Origin: Buxus sempervirens
Taxonomy: Eukaryota; Streptophyta; Magnoliopsida; Buxales; Buxaceae
Length of the DNA: 64,000 bases
NCBI GenBank assembly: GCA_947561395.2
Contig: OX387183.1
Location: 32,290,853-32,354,852, forward strand
Direction: 5' to 3'
A program made the translations under genes and the position numbers. Shown here in pieces: positions 35,708-45,973 of the stretch (positions within the stretch are counted from its first letter, which is position 1; every line of letters begins with the position of its first letter). The notes beneath the pieces are model-generated. The model was not told where the DNA came from. It saw nothing but the letters and a program-made list of their open reading frames with translations, and searched no databases.

Positions 35708-35874
35708 CTGAAGTCTTCTTTCGGAACGTAAGAGATACGGGCTTCGGTTCGCAATCTTGGTACCTTGGGGTGAAAATAGACAAGTCAGTATAAAGAATGC
35801 ATATTACAATGAAATATAATGCATGTCTGTGCAGATTAACTGTGGTGATTTTCCTTTATTTATTCTCCTTTTTA

Positions 35875-36298
35875 ACCGCCACTTCAGAGGTAAGGGAAGA
35901 AGGTTTTTAACCGCCACTTCGGAGGTTGGATTCCTTTTAATTGCCACTTCAGAGGTAAAGGAAGAAGATTTTTAACTGCCACTTCGGAGGTTGACCGCCA
36001 CTTCGGAGGTAAGATTTAATCGCCACTTTGGAGGCAAGGGAAGAAGGTTTTTAATCGCCACTTCGGAGGTTGGATTCCTTTTAACCGCCACTTTGGAGGC
36101 AAGGGAAGAAGGTTTTTAACCACCACTTTGGAGGTTGACTGCCACTTCGGAGGTAAGATTCTTTTTAACTGCCACTTCGGGGGTAAAGGAAATAAGGTTT
36201 CTGTTTGACTGCCACTTCGGAGGTAAGATTCCTTTTAACTGCCACTTCGAAGGTAAGGGAAGAAGGTTTCTATTTGACCACCACTTCGGAGTTAAGGG
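35875..36298. repeat. Minisatellite with core GCCACTTCGGAGG
   Basis: About 14 imperfect copies of a phrase CYGCCACTTYGGAGGTWRG spaced 19-40 bp apart, with two alternating tails (GGGAAGAAGG and GATTCCTTTT). It lies upstream of the gag gene in element sense, that is in the untranslated leader. Such repeats in the leader are known for large Tat/Ogre-type elements. Confidence 0.92.
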
Positions 36299-37863
36299 GA
36301 GAGTCCCTGGTTTTGATTTTAGGAACTGCAAGAATTGGCTTTTGAAGTATTGGTGGTTACAAGAGCCGGTTTACATTTGAGAAGCAGTGATTTTAACTAA
36401 TTTTTGGAAACATGAAGTGGTTTTAGATTAGGGGAAGCACGAAATGGCTTCAATTTAGGGGAAGCGTGAAATGGCTTTGACATGAGAGGGATATGGGGAG
36501 AGTCCCTGTTTTTGGTCTCCAGAAACTACAAGAGTTGATTTCTGGGAAACTCGGGGGGAGTCCCTGAGTTTGGGAAGAGTCTCGGATTTTGGGGGAGTCC
36601 CGATTTTTTGGAAACACCAAATGATTTCCTATGGTTGCAGAAGCACAAAATGGCCTCGACTGAGATTTGAGATTAGCAATTGGCATTTTCCATATTTAGT
36701 CTTTACTTGGATTTGAAATTTCTTCTTTCTTCTTTTAATTATTTTTTCTTTGTCCTTTCAATTTGGCTGATGGCCATCAACAAGGGTCAGGCTTCTCCTT
36801 GATTTTCCTTGACTTATTATTTTGGGCTAAGTCACAGCCAATTTATTTCATGATTTTTTTGATTAAGCTGAAGCTGATTGAGGCACAGGGAATTGGAGCC
36901 ATTCTTAGTCCCGATGTAGCTTTGATTTTGGAAAATTTTGCATTATTTCTTTTGAAAATGATTTGATAAAAAATGCTTGTGCAAATGGACTTGAAGTGTG
37001 TGCACTCAATGCATGAAGATGCTTGCACAGAATTAAAGCCAAGGCCAAATGATATTACCATTCAAGAATTCAGTATCAAAAAATGAATATGAAAATTACA
37101 CCAAAAAGGTGTGTGCACAGTTCTAAAAAAGGTTGGTGCCTTGCGGGGCATGACTCCTAGACATACTTGTGTATGGAAGCACATCTGAGTCCCGGTCGAA
37201 TTTTCTTTCATCTATTCTTTGTCTGCCTTTGACTTCAGGTGTCAGATCAAAAGAATTTACAACTTGCCAGTGAAGGCGAAAATTACATAATATTCACAAA
37301 AATCTGAAAATGATTCATCCTTGAGGCTGTTGGGAGCCGAAAGGAAGGGTAAAAATTTGCTTTAAGGTGGGTAGGCCAAATTCCTAAATCTAGGGTTTGG
37401 TGCCCCTACTCTAATCTGGCATGCTTTCATCTGATTGTTTGATCTGGCTGGCTTTCATCTACTCAAAAGGCCGACCTGGACTCAGGGTGCTTCCAGCGGA
37501 CTCAATGGGTTGAGGCCCACAGCTCGCAGGACTCCATGCATGGATTTGGGGTGGTTCCCCTGATCAAAGTTAGGTTGGTTTCCTAAATTAGGGCCGAGGT
37601 AGCCCTGAATCTAGGGTTTACTCAATTTGATGCAAAGAGTGGGGGTTGCTGCCCCTGATGGACTCTGGGTTTTATATTGCTTCTACCTCTCTTCATCATT
37701 CACAATACCTAACAATCACAAAACGCGGTTCATTTAGAAGTGTTAGGTGGGGAAGGATACCCAGCCCGAGACATAAGCCTACAAGGGTCTGGACCAGTAT
37801 TGGATCCTCGCGTGCCACGACAAGAAACCTGTGGTGCTAATGGACTCCAGAAAACTGGGGGGA
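36299..37863 (-). other. Leader region of the Tat-like element
   Basis: Between the leader minisatellite and the LTR end at 37864. It contains loosely repeated phrases such as GAGAGTCCCTG and a copy of TCTAGGGTTTGG. I see no coding region. A clear primer-binding site next to the LTR end at 37864 was not found. Confidence 0.45.
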
Positions 37864-39041
37864 TGTGCGCGCACGTTATAAACATCGTACCGCGGGGCGT
37901 ACGGGTTCATGTGCGTGCCTCTGGGAGGGCAAAACGGTAATTTGGAGTCTCCACCGCCTGATGGGGTGCAGGCGGACACCTGGGTGCCTAAGCTTGTCTA
38001 TTGGTCTTTGAGATTCTAAGTAAGGTCTCGGTTACAGTCCGGGGAAGTCCGTAGACACCCCGGTCTGCCCCATCGGTTGACGGGTCCCATAGGTTTATCT
38101 TGGTTTGAGTCAACTTGGTCTTTCACTCACCCGTTTCCTAATTCAGCATGCATTTTTGTTAGGTTTGGCGGGACCACCTGAGTGGTGGGGGCCCCTTTAG
38201 TTAATTTTATCTTGTTTAATTAGTGTGAACTGAGTCTGATTGGGTGGGCCCTGTTGGAAGGCCCACAAATTCCTAGGTGGGCTTGGTTAAGCCCACATGT
38301 CCCGTGATGGGCCTCAGTCTAATCCTGGGAGGCCCTTTGGGCTTTGGTTAAGTGAGTTGATTTTATTTTAGTGGCTTAGATTTGAAGATTAAGTGATTTC
38401 CATACAAAAGGTTGGTCTGCATTGGTTTGCAGGCCTCTAGGTGGGCCCCCATGATGGTTGCCAAAGTATTTTTAAATAATCTTGTTTAAATTTGCCAAAG
38501 TGTATTGGACATTTGGGCTTGGGGCCCGTGGTTCAGTTTTGGGCTTGAAAGCCCGGATTCCTTGAAGCTTAGGGTTTGCACCTTTACTTGGTTTGGTTAA
38601 TGGGCTTTGGTGGGCCCGAAAGGCTCTAGCCCTGGGTCTCGGCCAAACCACGCAATTTAAACACATCATTCCACAAATCAAGTTCAAGTGGGCCGCATTG
38701 GGTTTGGCCCGCCCGATTTGGTTAGATTGCTTAAGGTGCTTATTTTCATGCTTTAGGGTTTATTGGGCTTGGTGGGCCCCATTGGAAGGCCCACTAATGT
38801 ACCGAATTGGACCGGTGGTCCATGTCCCATGTTAGGTTTCCGGACGACCCGGAAACCCTCTTGGTTCACTTGGTTTTATTGTAAACATCATAAAAAATAC
38901 AACCAAATCAAGAAAATAAAAAATGGCATTTCTGCCATGTAGCCGACCCTTATGGTCGGCTACACACACATTCTAATGTATCCGACCATGAAGGTCGGAT
39001 ACAAACTGGTCACAAGTGACCTGACCTGAGTTGTTGGATCA
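37864..39041 (-). mobile_element. LTR of the Tat-like family (probable 5' LTR)
   Basis: Its inner end TGTGCGCGCAC at 37864 equals the LTR terminus seen at 30265, and the body to about 38880 is parallel to 30265-31250. Beyond that it differs from the 3' LTR and instead holds the palindrome array at 38939-39041. The outer boundary is not resolved. It could be the 5' LTR of the gag-bearing element or of a relative that recombined with it. Confidence 0.55.
38939..39041. promoter_or_regulatory. Palindrome array, 39-bp spacing, LTR
   Basis: Unit 1 (38939-38963): GTAGCCGAC-N7-GTCGGCTAC. Unit 2 (38978-39002): GTATCCGAC-N7-GTCGGATAC. A third degenerate unit is at 39017-39041. Starts are 39 bp apart. 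The arms of units 1 and 2 are perfect 9-bp inverted repeats. The geometry equals that of other arrays in this window. Confidence 0.85.
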
Positions 39042-40524
39042 CCCTCAACTTGCTTTTTTCGGGGTTTTGGCCTTGGGGTAGTTCTTGTGGGCTTCCTAAG
39101 AGTCTTCTATAAGTTTTGTGGGCCCTTGGGAGGGCCCACATGGGTTCAGACAAGGGGGATCGTCTCACTTGATCCCTTTTGGGGTTTCTCAAAAAGGGCA
39201 AAGGGGGGAGACATGGGAAGTCCTCTCCGCTGTGGATCATGTATGTTAGTGAAACAGGGACCAAAGTGTCCCTGCTTTGGGTTTCCATGGCTCCAGAGAC
39301 AACAAGCATACTTAATCAAGAAAATCCGAGCAAGCAACAAACCTGAATCCATACTTTCGAGACATGCAAATCACATGCTTCTTTATGCATGTTCCAGACA
39401 TTGTGGGTGCATGTGCACATGGGAATATGGTAAAAAAAAGCATGAATGACCTAGCATGCCTCTAACTTTGAATGGAATTAGTGCATGCAATATGTGAATA
39501 AAAGAAGCCAACCACGTAATCATGCTTGGGTGGCACGCATGCTGGAGGAGGGTGAGGGCAGCAGCTGTTGGGAGGGGGTTAGCATGCTTCTAGGGGCCGG
39601 AAATAGTGAGAAAGTGGGGAGGGGGAGCATGGCAATAGGAAGGCTTACTCATGATACAAGCACCACAAGCATAACATACAAATCACACCTAATGAAGAAG
39701 GGAAAGGGGTGCTACTGCTGCTGCCAGCAGCAGCTCTAAAAGTACTGTGCATGCTCACTAATTTGTCATAAAAAGACCTCCTGGGATGTTAAGAGCAGCA
39801 ACTACAAGTGGAGGGAGGGGAGCATGTTAAAATCAGTAAACAGAGAAGATAAGCGGTTTGCTTTCATGCTTTCGCAGCAACAGGAGAGTGAACCCATCCT
39901 AGGCATACCTTGATGAAACCATTTCATATTGGAGGGTGTGGGTGTGTGCTCCTTGTCCAACGTAAATAAGCATTACGATATTCTTTGTTCTGGTGTTTGT
40001 TTAGTAATATGTTTTGGTGTTTAGTAATATTGCTTGTATGATTCGAAGGGGGAGCATGTTCCCCCATGATATCTTCATCTGTTGTATCCCGATGTAAAGC
40101 CCCCTGTTCCCTGTTGGGGATGTTGAGGTAGCTTAATTTAATTTTGAGTTGTGTTAGAAGGTTTTCTGGGGGTCTAAGGATCCCCAGAGAGTGGTTACAG
40201 AGCTTAAAAACCAGTTAAAAAGCAGTCAATCATGGAGTTTGAAGAAAAAACAGAGAATCGGGGGTATGCGCTGAGCTCGAGCGGAGCGCTTTTGCATCCG
40301 CCAAGCTCGTGCTGAGCTTGCGCGGAGCACACGCGCGGTTGGTTTTTTTTTGGTTGTTTCGGTCCGTTGAGCTTGCGCCCAGAGCCCGGAGGTCAGCGCC
40401 CCAGGTCCCTCCCCCTGGACCCAGATTATGTGATTTTTGTATATTTTGTGTATTTCATGATTTCTGCATATTCTGTAATTTTTGTTGACTGTGGGTGACA
40501 TTCTCAAACCGAACCATATGTGCC
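39042..40524. other. No recognised gene; possible LTR remnants
   Basis: Contains scattered copies of GGGGGAGCATG and, at 40262-40390, a GC-rich block with dyads such as CAAGCTC-GTGCT-GAGCTTG (40302-40320), which may be the U3 of the inverted LTR to the right. A TGTAAAGCCCCC at 40093 could be its start. Nothing coding is supported. Confidence 0.4.
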
Positions 40525-41473
40525 AATAAGGTTTCCAGGTGACCCGGAAACCCAACATGGGACTTGGACCCCCGGTCCAATTTGATTTCCAATGGGCCTT
40601 CCAACGGGGCCCACCCAGCCCGAACTATTCAATTGTGCCTAAATAAGATAATTAAAAAGAATTGAGTGGACCAAACCCACTGGAGGCCTACCTAAGCCCT
40701 ATGTGGGGCATGCATGCTTAAATTATGTTGTGATTTGGTCGAGACCAAGGGCAGGGCTTGTCGGGCCCACCGAGCCCACAAAACCAAGCAAGGTTGGGGT
40801 TTCAAAACCCTAACCCAGGAAGTCTTGGGCTTTCAAGCCCAAGCCCAGGTAAAGGGCCCCAAGCCCAAAGCTTGGTCCATTTTGGAAACTTAAGCAAGAT
40901 AAATCCAATAAACCACTTGGCTACCATGTGCGGCCCACCCAATGGGCCCACAAACCAAACCGGCCCACTTTTTATATGAAAATTACTTGAAAATCAATTT
41001 GAACCCCAAAGTAAAATCAATTGAACTAACCAAAACCCAAAGGGCCTCCCAAGCTTAGATGGAGGCCCACCAGGGAAAATATGGGCCACACTTGGCCCAC
41101 CAAGGGATTCGTGGGCCCACCCAATCAGACTCACTTCACTTTAAGCTAAGAAGATAAAATCAGGTAAAGGGGCCCACACCACTTTGGCGGTCCCGCCAGA
41201 CTTTACCAAATTGAATGCTGGAATAGGAATTGGGTGAGTGAGTGACCAAAGTTGACTCAAACTAGGGAAACCTATGGGACCCGTCACTCGACGGGGCGGA
41301 CCGGGGTGTCTACGGACTTCCCCGGACCGTAACTGAGAACTTGCTTAGAATCTCAAGCCGTAAACCAAATAGATAAACTTAGGCACCCAGGTGTCCGCCT
41401 GCACCCCATCAGGCGGTGGCGACTCCAAATTCCCATTTTTACCCAGTGCGACAACCGAAGTCAGGCGCGCACA
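40525..41473 (+). mobile_element. Inverted copy of the Tat-like LTR body
   Basis: Reverse complement of the body at 37864-38880, ending GGCGCGCACA at 41473. It shares the block with GCACCCAGGTGTCCGCCTGC and many GGGCC words. It lies in opposite orientation to the copies at 30265 and 37864, so it comes from a different insertion. Confidence 0.75.
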
Positions 41474-41484
41474 CCCCTCCAAAC

Positions 41485-41850
41485 CTCTACTGAATTCTGG
41501 GTTTTATGGTCTCATTTTCATGCTCAAAGTGCATTGTTTATACCTCCAATTGAAGCCTAAAATACAGCAACTAAGAATTTGATACAATAGGCACTTTAAT
41601 TAGGGGAAACATGCTTGAAGATCTCCAAAATAGCTACTGAATTTCCAGATTTCTTGCTCTTAATTCTTTATGTTCAACATGCATCATTAAAGCCAAAAAA
41701 AAAATCCAGCAACTAAAATAGGGTACAAGAAGTGTGTTAATTGGGGAAAACATACTTGAAAACCCCCAAAAATGCTCATTGAGTTTGCTGGATTTATGCT
41801 CTTCAATTTCATGCCCAAAATGTGGCATTATACCCTTAAAGCAAAGCATG
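41485..41850. repeat. Tandem repeats of about 135-150 bp in a retrotransposon leader
   Basis: Three diverged tandem copies, each with a CTACTGAATT/CTCATTGAGTT start, a CAGCAACTAA segment and an AATTRGGGRAAACATRCTTGAA segment. They lie just downstream (element sense, minus strand) of the primer-binding site at 42075, i.e. in the untranslated leader. Confidence 0.75.
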
Positions 41851-42074
41851 TTATAAAATTCAATATATAAACATGTATGTCAAGACAAGGATCCTAAACA
41901 TGATTATAGGCATAAACAAATGATGCATACATGACCTTGTCCTTATGAACCTTCTTGTCACACAAATCAGATTTGAAATACATCAACATACACCAATAAC
42001 ATAGGCAAAATAGCAAGCATTCAAAAATAAAGAAAAAGCATGAACAAATACACAAAATGGCCTAAATCCACAAG

Positions 42075-42092
42075 TCCCCAGCAGAGTCGCCA
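42075..42092 (-). other. Primer-binding site of a minus-strand Tat-like element
   Basis: On the minus strand the sequence TGGCGACTCTGCTGGGGA starts two bases after the LTR end (42095). Its complement ends in CCA like a tRNA acceptor end. From memory this matches the tRNA-Arg primer used by Ogre/Tat elements. It fixes the LTR at 42095-44566 as a 5' LTR. Confidence 0.82.
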
Positions 42093-44147
42093 GTTGTGAG
42101 ACATGGAAAAATCACCGGGATGATTCCCCTCCGTCATCACATGGGCTCAACAGAAATGGGAGAGTCGCCACCATCCAATTTTTAGGGTGTGAATGGGCAC
42201 CAAAAGATTCAAAAATAAGCAAAAAGAGCTAAAAGGCAAATACTAGAGTAAAAATAACTCTACTTGAAAATCAAATCCAGAGATGGGTAAGGGGATTAGA
42301 TTATGACCAGGGGAAGGTGTTAGGTACCCCCATTCACCCACACAAGGTGGTTGCCAAGTGTTGTTCATGCTAAAAAAAATGAGAAAGCTTGCTAAAATCA
42401 TCAAAAACCTTGGAAAAGGATTAAACACATATGTCATATTTCTACATGAGAAATCCAAATGAATTCCAGATCCTCTTTTATATCAATATCACTTCTGGAA
42501 TATTGCCAATAGATGAAAATCAAAGCAAAAATTGCACAAAACCAAGTTGAGTCAAATCTGGAAAATTCGGTAAAAGATAGAGCCATTTGTCTTGAAATCA
42601 TTCAAATCTAGTTAGATTGAATTAAACCAAATCCATTTGAAAGATTATGATAAATAGAAGACTCATGCAAATTTTCAATCAATTCCAGTTAAAATCTTAG
42701 GAGTTATTCTCCTTTGAAATCTGCTGCTGGAGATAATTAAAAGTGACAAGTGGGCAAGTTTGGAAAATCATTTAGAACAATCGGCTCTATATAAATCCAT
42801 GAAATTTGGTGTGAATGAAGTCTATATGGCCATATTTCAAATGAAACTAGCCTCATACGAAAATTCATTCGGATGTGCCTTGGGCAGTCTCCCTAACAGG
42901 CCCCGAGGATCACAGATTTACCCAGAAAAGTGCTGTTGAGCAGTTCTGAGTAAATCTGTTACCAACGACACAAATGAAGTCAAAAAAATATGAAACCAAC
43001 TGGATTTGAAACTAGACTTCCAAAGGAAAATATCAAAACAAGAATTACTCGAATTGGACATAAAACGAACACATGGCACTCAGTCGAAGTGACAGGTTCT
43101 ACAATCAGGCCTGAACTGACCTATCAACTTCGACAGAGAGGTGTCAAAAATACATTTGATAAAAATTAATGAAATTTTGCAGGCATAAACTAGACAGCCT
43201 CACCTTTCCCATGGCTCTGGAATCACTCCAAAATTCATCCGGACGATGAAGTTACGAGTGTCCGAAGTTGGGGTACAGCTACTGCCTAGTTTCAGCTTTT
43301 TTAAAGAAAATCAATTCAAAACAGTGCTTGGGTGTGTGGAATCCGTGCAAGATAAATCAAATCATTTTCAAAAGATATTGAAGAACCTCTAGGAAGAAAT
43401 TTGGCACAAGTTTGGCTCACCATTCTCTCCGATTGGAAAGAATATGCCAAAAACCCCAAAATTGAGAAAAAGTGCTCAAAACCGAGAGGTTAGACCTAGA
43501 GGTCCTCAATACTTGCTTGAAATCACATTGAAAACCAATAAGAAATATCCCAGAATTGGTTGGGGCTATTTATTCCAGATCTATCACAATGAATGCAATA
43601 AATCTGAAATATAAGCCGAATCCGACAAAACAAGTGCTATGTGTGTGTGTGTGTAAAAATCCATTCTTCAATAATATAACAACATATAGCATGCATTCAT
43701 ATCAATCAAATGGGGTTCTAGAACAACCTAGGGTTCCGTTCCATTATCGTTTCCCTTAGTTCTCTCCCCATTTAATGGTTCTTCGAGATAATCTTGGGGT
43801 ACTTTGAATATGAAACGGTTTTCATAGAATCAAAAGGTTTATTCAACAAGGTTCTAACACTAGGATCAATCCTCAGTCTCGTTTCCCCTAGATCCCACCT
43901 TCACGTTTTACGGCTAAGGGGAGTCTTGAGGTACTTTGAGTAGAGGAAGGGTTTTCATACACACAGATTAGGCCTTATTCTACAGAAAGGTAGAAAAAGA
44001 GAGCTAGACCTAGAATGTAAGAACAGAAAAATAAAGAGACGTTTGAGGCTTACCTGGGCTTCGGAAACAATACGGCAGCGGTTCCCTTCTTCACTCGGAG
44101 CTCTTCGATCTCCAACTTATTGGCCATTTGCTTAAGGAGGAGCCTCC

Positions 44148-44155
44148 TATTTATA
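44148..44155 (-). promoter_or_regulatory. TATA box of the minus-strand LTR
   Basis: TATAAATA on the minus strand, followed by AGGAGGCTCC, identical in the plus-strand LTR copy at 55780. Confidence 0.75.
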
Positions 44156-44321
44156 GGCAAAGGCTAGGGTTAGGGATTGCATGATGGTAGACACAAAATA
44201 ATGTCCAGAGCCCACCAACCTTAACCTTAAGGCCATTTCCGAGATTTCCACTCCTTTAATGAAGGATATGATGGTAAAAGGTGAAAACTCTCGGAAAACC
44301 CTAATTTTGAGCAAAAAGCTT

Positions 44322-44463
44322 GTATCCGACATCTCAGGTCGGATACAAAAGCACCTATATGTATCCGACATATGTCGTCGGATACATTAATAGTTGCTTA
44401 TATCCGACAACTTATGTCGGATATAAAGAGGTATGCTTCTATCCGACTTGAGTTGTCGGATAC
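44322..44463. promoter_or_regulatory. Array of four palindromes, 39-bp period, in 5' LTR
   Basis: Units start at 44322, 44361, 44400 and 44439, exactly 39 bp apart. Each is 25 bp: a 9-bp arm (RTATCCGAC or CTATCCGAC), 7-bp spacer, and the reverse complement arm. Three of the four have perfect arms and the fourth has one mismatch at its outermost position. The array lies between the LTR start and the TATA box, in U3. Confidence 0.95.
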
Positions 44464-45249
44464 GAGAAAAAATGCATATTTCTCAAATTTTGTGCTGGTT
44501 TTAAAAGAAAGAATGATTTTTGCCAATTATTCATCATTTTTATTGTGCAATTTGGGGGTGTCTACACAATCACAAACAAAGGAAAGCAGTAAAATGAGCT
44601 CATGCATGTGGATATTCAAAGAGAGAGCTAAAACAAAAATAGGTAACAAATAAAAGTAAAGAAAGGACATGAGGGATTAATGTTACATTAGATCCAGATA
44701 GAGAGAGAGGGAAGAACAAACTCTTCCTTTACTTAAAGAAACACCCAAAGGAGCTAAAATGAAACCTTAAGGGACTTTGCTATGTTATATCATCCTCTCC
44801 TTTAGCTTATCCTTCTCCCCTTACCATGGGAGTCTTCTCTTAATGAGAAGAGAACAAAATGGAAGTGAAAAGAGATGGAGAAGCAATAAAGTATGCTAAG
44901 AAATGAACATGTAATTCCAAAACATGCTTATAATGGCATGGATTTCATATATGTTAAATAAAATGTGTTGAAGAGGCTTACCTTGGATAAGTGAGCCTTC
45001 TTGGGTGCACTTGGAGGTCCTTGAAGCCTAAACAGCAATTGGAGCACCCACTTTTAGCTCCAAAGTGTTTCCTCAGCTTTCTTCTTTGTTAAAGTGGAAG
45101 AAGAAGGGGATTGGTAATGGCTTGGAGAGGTTTGGAAGAGATTAGGAGGCTTGGAGAGTGAGGAGAGAGGTTAGGAGAGAGAGGATTCGTGGGAGAGAGA
45201 TTGGAGAGAAGAAAAATTTGTGAATCCCTTGAAATGAACTGAAATCAGC

Positions 45250-45256
45250 TTTTATA
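45250..45256 (-). promoter_or_regulatory. TATA box next to the TAACCGAA array
   Basis: TATAAAA on the minus strand, 13 bp from the first palindrome of the array, oriented towards the LTR end. Confidence 0.7.
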
Positions 45257-45268
45257 CTCAAAAACAAA

Positions 45269-45473
45269 CTAACTGAAATCTCAGTTCGGTTACCCTATTT
45301 TTCATGTATAACCAAAATATAATTTCAGTTATACATAATTCTCTTCATACCCGAAATATAATTCCGGTTACATTAATGTCAAATCAGCCAAATCTTGTCA
45401 GAGATCGCCAATGATCAATTTGACACAAAAATCTACAGACAATATCTTTGAACCAAAATTAAATTTCGGTTAT
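45269..45473. promoter_or_regulatory. Palindrome array with TAACCGAA arms
   Basis: Three units start at 45269, 45308 and 45347, 39 bp apart; a fourth is at 45449-45473. Each has a 9-bp arm of the type RTAACCGAA, a 7-bp spacer (ATATAAT in two units) and an imperfect reverse complement. The first unit begins 13 bp from the TATA box. The geometry equals that of the TATCCGAC arrays although the arm sequence is different. Confidence 0.9.
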
Positions 45474-45955
45474 AAACAAATCTTTTCAGATCTTTGTTTT
45501 CTCTCTCCTATTTGGCTGAAATAATGTTTGCTTTTGTCATGATTTCCATTAATGAAGAAAATCCGAATTTTGATTTAATTAATTAAATTAAGATATTTTA
45601 AGAAATAGCATTATTTTAATCCAAGATATTTTCTTTTATGTTTTGTCTTATCCCTATTTTATCTTTTAGCTTTTTAATTTGCCACTTGGCAAATGTGCAT
45701 GTGGACAGATTTTCTGCATTTATTTATAGTTTTACCCTTTGAGTTGTTCTGCTCATATCTTCTTCATTCGGACTCTGATTTTGGCAAACTCAATTGCATT
45801 GGAATCATGTTGGGATTTCCTATCCATTGGGTAAGGGCATGGCAGTCAATTCAAGCTTGATCAAAAGGTCAATTTCTGCTCCTTAGGGTTTGACCTGTCT
45901 TTTAGGGTTTCCACTTTCTGGCTTTTTAGAGGGGTGCAAAAATCAGGTGCTTACA

Positions 45956-45973
45956 GCTGTCCCTCTTCGCTGG
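45956..45973 (-). other. Polypurine tract
   Basis: On the minus strand CCAGCGAAGAGGGACAGC directly precedes the LTR start TGTAAGC. It identifies the LTR at 45955 as a 3' LTR. Confidence 0.72.

Larger units (their letters stand above)
42095..44566 (-). mobile_element. 5' LTR (TGTAGAYACCCCC family), minus strand
   Basis: It begins TGTAGACACCCCCAAATTGC at 44566 and ends GTCTCACA at 42095, 2472 bp, next to a primer-binding site. The plus-strand LTR at 55369-57712 is a homologous copy in opposite orientation. It contains a palindrome array (44322-44463), a TATA box (44148-44155) and a transcribed leader. The internal region beyond the primer site is short, being replaced by another LTR at 41473. 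The element is therefore truncated. Confidence 0.88.
44567..45955 (-). mobile_element. 3' LTR of a second TGTAAGCACC-type element, truncated
   Basis: It starts TGTAAGCACCTGATTTTTGC at 45955, directly after a polypurine tract at 45956-45973. A palindrome array (45269-45473), a TATA box at 45250-45256 and a purine-rich leader (about 45100-45230) follow. The far end meets the 5' LTR at 44566, which probably inserted into it. No coding sequence is seen. Confidence 0.78.

Noticed and set aside
42075..42092. tRNA gene fragment
   Set aside because: Only 18 bases match a tRNA acceptor end, and they sit two bases from an LTR end, as a primer-binding site does.
44322..44463. CRISPR-like array (regular repeats and spacers)
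   Set aside because: Units are inverted repeats in LTR promoters of a plant genome, with only 14-bp linkers and diverged repeats; there are no cas genes.
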